Source of the DNA: Phorcus lineatus
Lineage: Eukaryota > Mollusca > Gastropoda > Trochida > Trochidae
Length of the DNA stretch: 64,000 nt
Direction of reading: 5' to 3'
Assembly: GCA_921293015.1 (NCBI GenBank)
Contig: OV121094.1
Span: 38,128,054 to 38,192,053, forward strand
A program made the position numbers and the translations under genes. Positions 61,741 to 64,000 of the stretch are shown here, one piece after another (position 1 is the stretch's first letter; each line of letters starts with the position of its first letter). The notes under the pieces were generated by a model. It was not told the DNA's origin. It saw only the letters and a program-made list of their open reading frames with translations, and did no database searches.

Positions 61741-64000
61741 ATTAAAACTCTTACTGATCTTACTTCTTACAGTCAACTTTGCCATCATCATCTGTGCCAC
61801 TGTTTTTGGATACCTTTACAAGCCGGATTCATTTATCTTCTATAGACCCACTGACTGTTTTCTACATTCATCAACTGTGTGATTTTTAAGGACTGGTGAA
61901 TATATTTATTTAGCTAATTAGTGTGACTCATTTGATATTGTATTATAGCTTGTGTAAGCTTGATATTGTAACCTTAAACATTTTGTTTATTATTTGATTG
62001 ATAAATTGTAATTAATATACAATTGTCTTGTTATATTTTGCTGGTTTGACTGGGGATATTTTCCTATTCCAAATTCATTCGTAACAACACCTTGAACAAC
62101 GTAAAGTGGCAGTAACATACTATTTGATCGACTTAGTTCTTCATTTGATCTTTGTTAAACATAAGTTCATGCTAAAGGTTTTCAAAGGGTCAAACCATCT
62201 CATTTCTCAACCTGATCACCCATCCTTAGTTGTAATTGAAATTATTAAATATCAAGCAAACACCACTGGTGGTCATTTTTGTGTGAACACATTTTAATCA
62301 CTGGAGGTTTGGAAATCATTCATATATCTTTTTCGATCGTGGTATGTTTGTTTTTGAACTTCTCTTTTTGATTAAAAACCTCTGTCTTTTAATGTTTTAA
62401 TATTAGAGAAGTTTTTATATAAAGAGCTTACTCATTCAACATAAGTTTTCCAAGTAGAGCAAATAATGATATACATTGATATCAACAAGGAATGACATGC
62501 TAGGCAATTTCATATCAAAATAATAATACAGGGGCTTCTAAATACAGACATGTATATGCAACAGATGCTGGATCTGACAATTAAGTCAACTTCTTGAAGT
62601 TTACTGCCTCCGTTGATCTAATAAGAAGTCAATTGTTTCTCTGAAAGAGGAGGACGGCATATCTGTATGTCTATGTTCATTTGTCTTTTTAAGATAATCA
62701 TTTGTGTGTTTCTGTATTATTTTGAAATGTATTTTTCTAGTTACATATTTTGTTCATTCAAAGGATGCCTGTATGAATTTCAAGTAAGAGAGTATATCCT
62801 CATTACTTGATAATAATATTATGGAATGTGGAATTAATTAAAGACTGAAGAATCTTTGCATATCAATTCTTTACCAACCGGTTTCACACAAATGTGATCA
62901 TCAGGGTATGATACATGTTGTTGCTACGCATGTATAAAACCATTTCCTCTCAAAAAAGGTTTCTCCGTCATACATTCCGTCACAACCTCTGTCCTTCTAC
63001 ATGCCAGGCACGGTCTTTAATTCTAGACATCTGATTTGATGCGATCAAAGGTAGTTGTCCATTTAGCGACGCCGTTAAAAATATCAGTCAAAACGCCTCA
63101 GATATTTCCATATCTTTTCGGAAAGCTAAACTTTGTTCGAAAATACGCTTTGAATCTTCTTTACATAGCACCTTCGCCTTTTTGGCAACATCGTCATTTC
63201 ATAGGTCTCTGTCACCTCAAATATTTTATACATGCACGCGGTAATTTCATTTGTTGCAATATTGCAAGCTAGTTTATGTTTCAATGTTTTGCTGCTTGGG
63301 GAACCTGCCTGAAGCTCGTGCAGTTGTTGCGGTGTCCAGTTTAGGGCGAACATTTTGAAACTGTGTTAGACGAATTGTCCAAAACAAAGGATCGTGAAGG
63401 TTTCCTCTGTTCTTACAACAGGTTTGTTTGTGAATTTTTCACTGAAAAAGAAGTTGATGCTTTTTGTTCATCTAAAAAAATAGATGCCTAGCTATCAAAC
63501 AATTTAAAATTAAGAAACTTTTCCTCTCCTTGTAACTTTTTAGAGTGTTTCCCTTTTCACCTAAGGTGCACGATCCACTTTCCACTTTTTTGTTGGTCCA
63601 AATGTAAGTACAGTGCAGCCAAAATGACAATCGAAGTACAATTCTTTTATCCTACTCAATCTTTATAAAAGTATTTCGTGTAAAAAAAAAAACATTGGAG
63701 CTTTTTGTGTGGTTTTGAACAAAAACTCATCACATGATTCATTTCTCTGTTGCACCTCAAGTCAAATGGTTCATGAAAAGTGTGTTTTTAAAAATTCTTT
63801 TTTTCACCTGAAGTAGCTATAAAAATGTGTTTTAACTAGATGAGATATATGTAGTTCGTACAATCGTTTATTTTGATTTTCCGACAAATTATATTGTATG
63901 TATCTCAATCAAAAGCTGTAGTAACATGTGCAGGTGTTTTTGTAATGGATTTACACTAAACATGAATATGATGTTGCTATCCGTAAGCAATTGTTATTGA
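61741..64000. other. Non-coding sequence, possibly starting with more PLE terminal repeat
   Basis: The first 200 bases are less AT-rich than the rest and may be the remainder of the pseudo-LTR. Further right no gene is confirmed. On the minus strand, ATG at 63353 opens a frame MFALNWTPQQLHELQAG with a possible donor (GCAG|GTTCCC), while the whole 75-codon frame to 63126 shows no domain. It is only a weak first-exon candidate. Confidence 0.4.

Noticed and set aside
1-64000. CRISPR arrays, bacterial operons, rRNA genes or LTR retrotransposons with gag/pol
   Set aside because: No regularly spaced repeats with unique spacers, no rRNA-like conserved stretches, and no protease, integrase or LTR pair were seen; the sequence is eukaryotic in character.

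Overview
The window looks like nuclear DNA of an animal, most likely a marine lophotrochozoan such as a mollusc. That is an inference. The DNA is strongly AT-rich (about one third G+C by eye), has long stretches without coding sequence, and carries a typical metazoan repeat load: a Penelope-like retroelement, a LINE, Tc1 and mariner transposons, a tRNA-derived SINE and AT microsatellites. There is no bacterial-style gene organisation. Most open frames in the window are chance frames in AT-rich sequence, and no conserved host gene could be recognised.

Layout. Bases 1-19.3 kb hold no recognisable gene; they contain a cluster of TGACCTT motifs (1.53-2.16 kb), two AT microsatellites and a 104-bp tandem duplication (17.1 kb). 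A tRNA-derived SINE lies at 19.35-19.66 kb. One family of dispersed repeat has copies at 20.85-21.29 and 30.60-31.01 kb, and a second at 23.6-23.8 and 41.4-41.6 kb. A mariner transposase fragment sits at 25.4-25.7 kb. A 5'-truncated, frameshifted LINE (endonuclease, reverse transcriptase, Cys-rich C-terminus, CTGT-repeat tail) fills 31.75-34.81 kb. A small foldback element is at 36.1 kb. A decayed mariner (41.64-42.50 kb) lies beside a structurally complete 1502-bp Tc1-type element with TIRs and a TA target duplication (42.849-44.350 kb) whose transposase has only a few disabling changes. Further right are an AGACGT-rich patch (47.85-48.07 kb), a LINE 3' tail (50.1 kb), a TCTCGCGAGA palindrome (53.4 kb) and a second Tc1-type fragment (54.7-55.1 kb).

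The right end is the richest. At 58.5-58.0 kb on the minus strand there is a possible small two-exon gene with a start codon, in-frame splice sites and a poly(A) signal. At 59.28-59.95 kb there are about 195-bp tandem repeats carrying GGACCATATGGTCC-type palindromes. Directly after them is a Penelope-like element (59.96 to about 61.7 kb or beyond) with a long undamaged frame for reverse transcriptase plus GIY-YIG endonuclease. Its 3' region carries a full CRE, an RFX-type X-box and, 112 bases after the stop codon, a sequence that folds as a complete type I hammerhead ribozyme with a loopless palindromic stem III. This ribozyme-bearing retroelement is the most interesting system in the window: the enzyme acts in reverse transcription and target cleavage, while the ribozyme would cut the element's own RNA, probably as a dimer.
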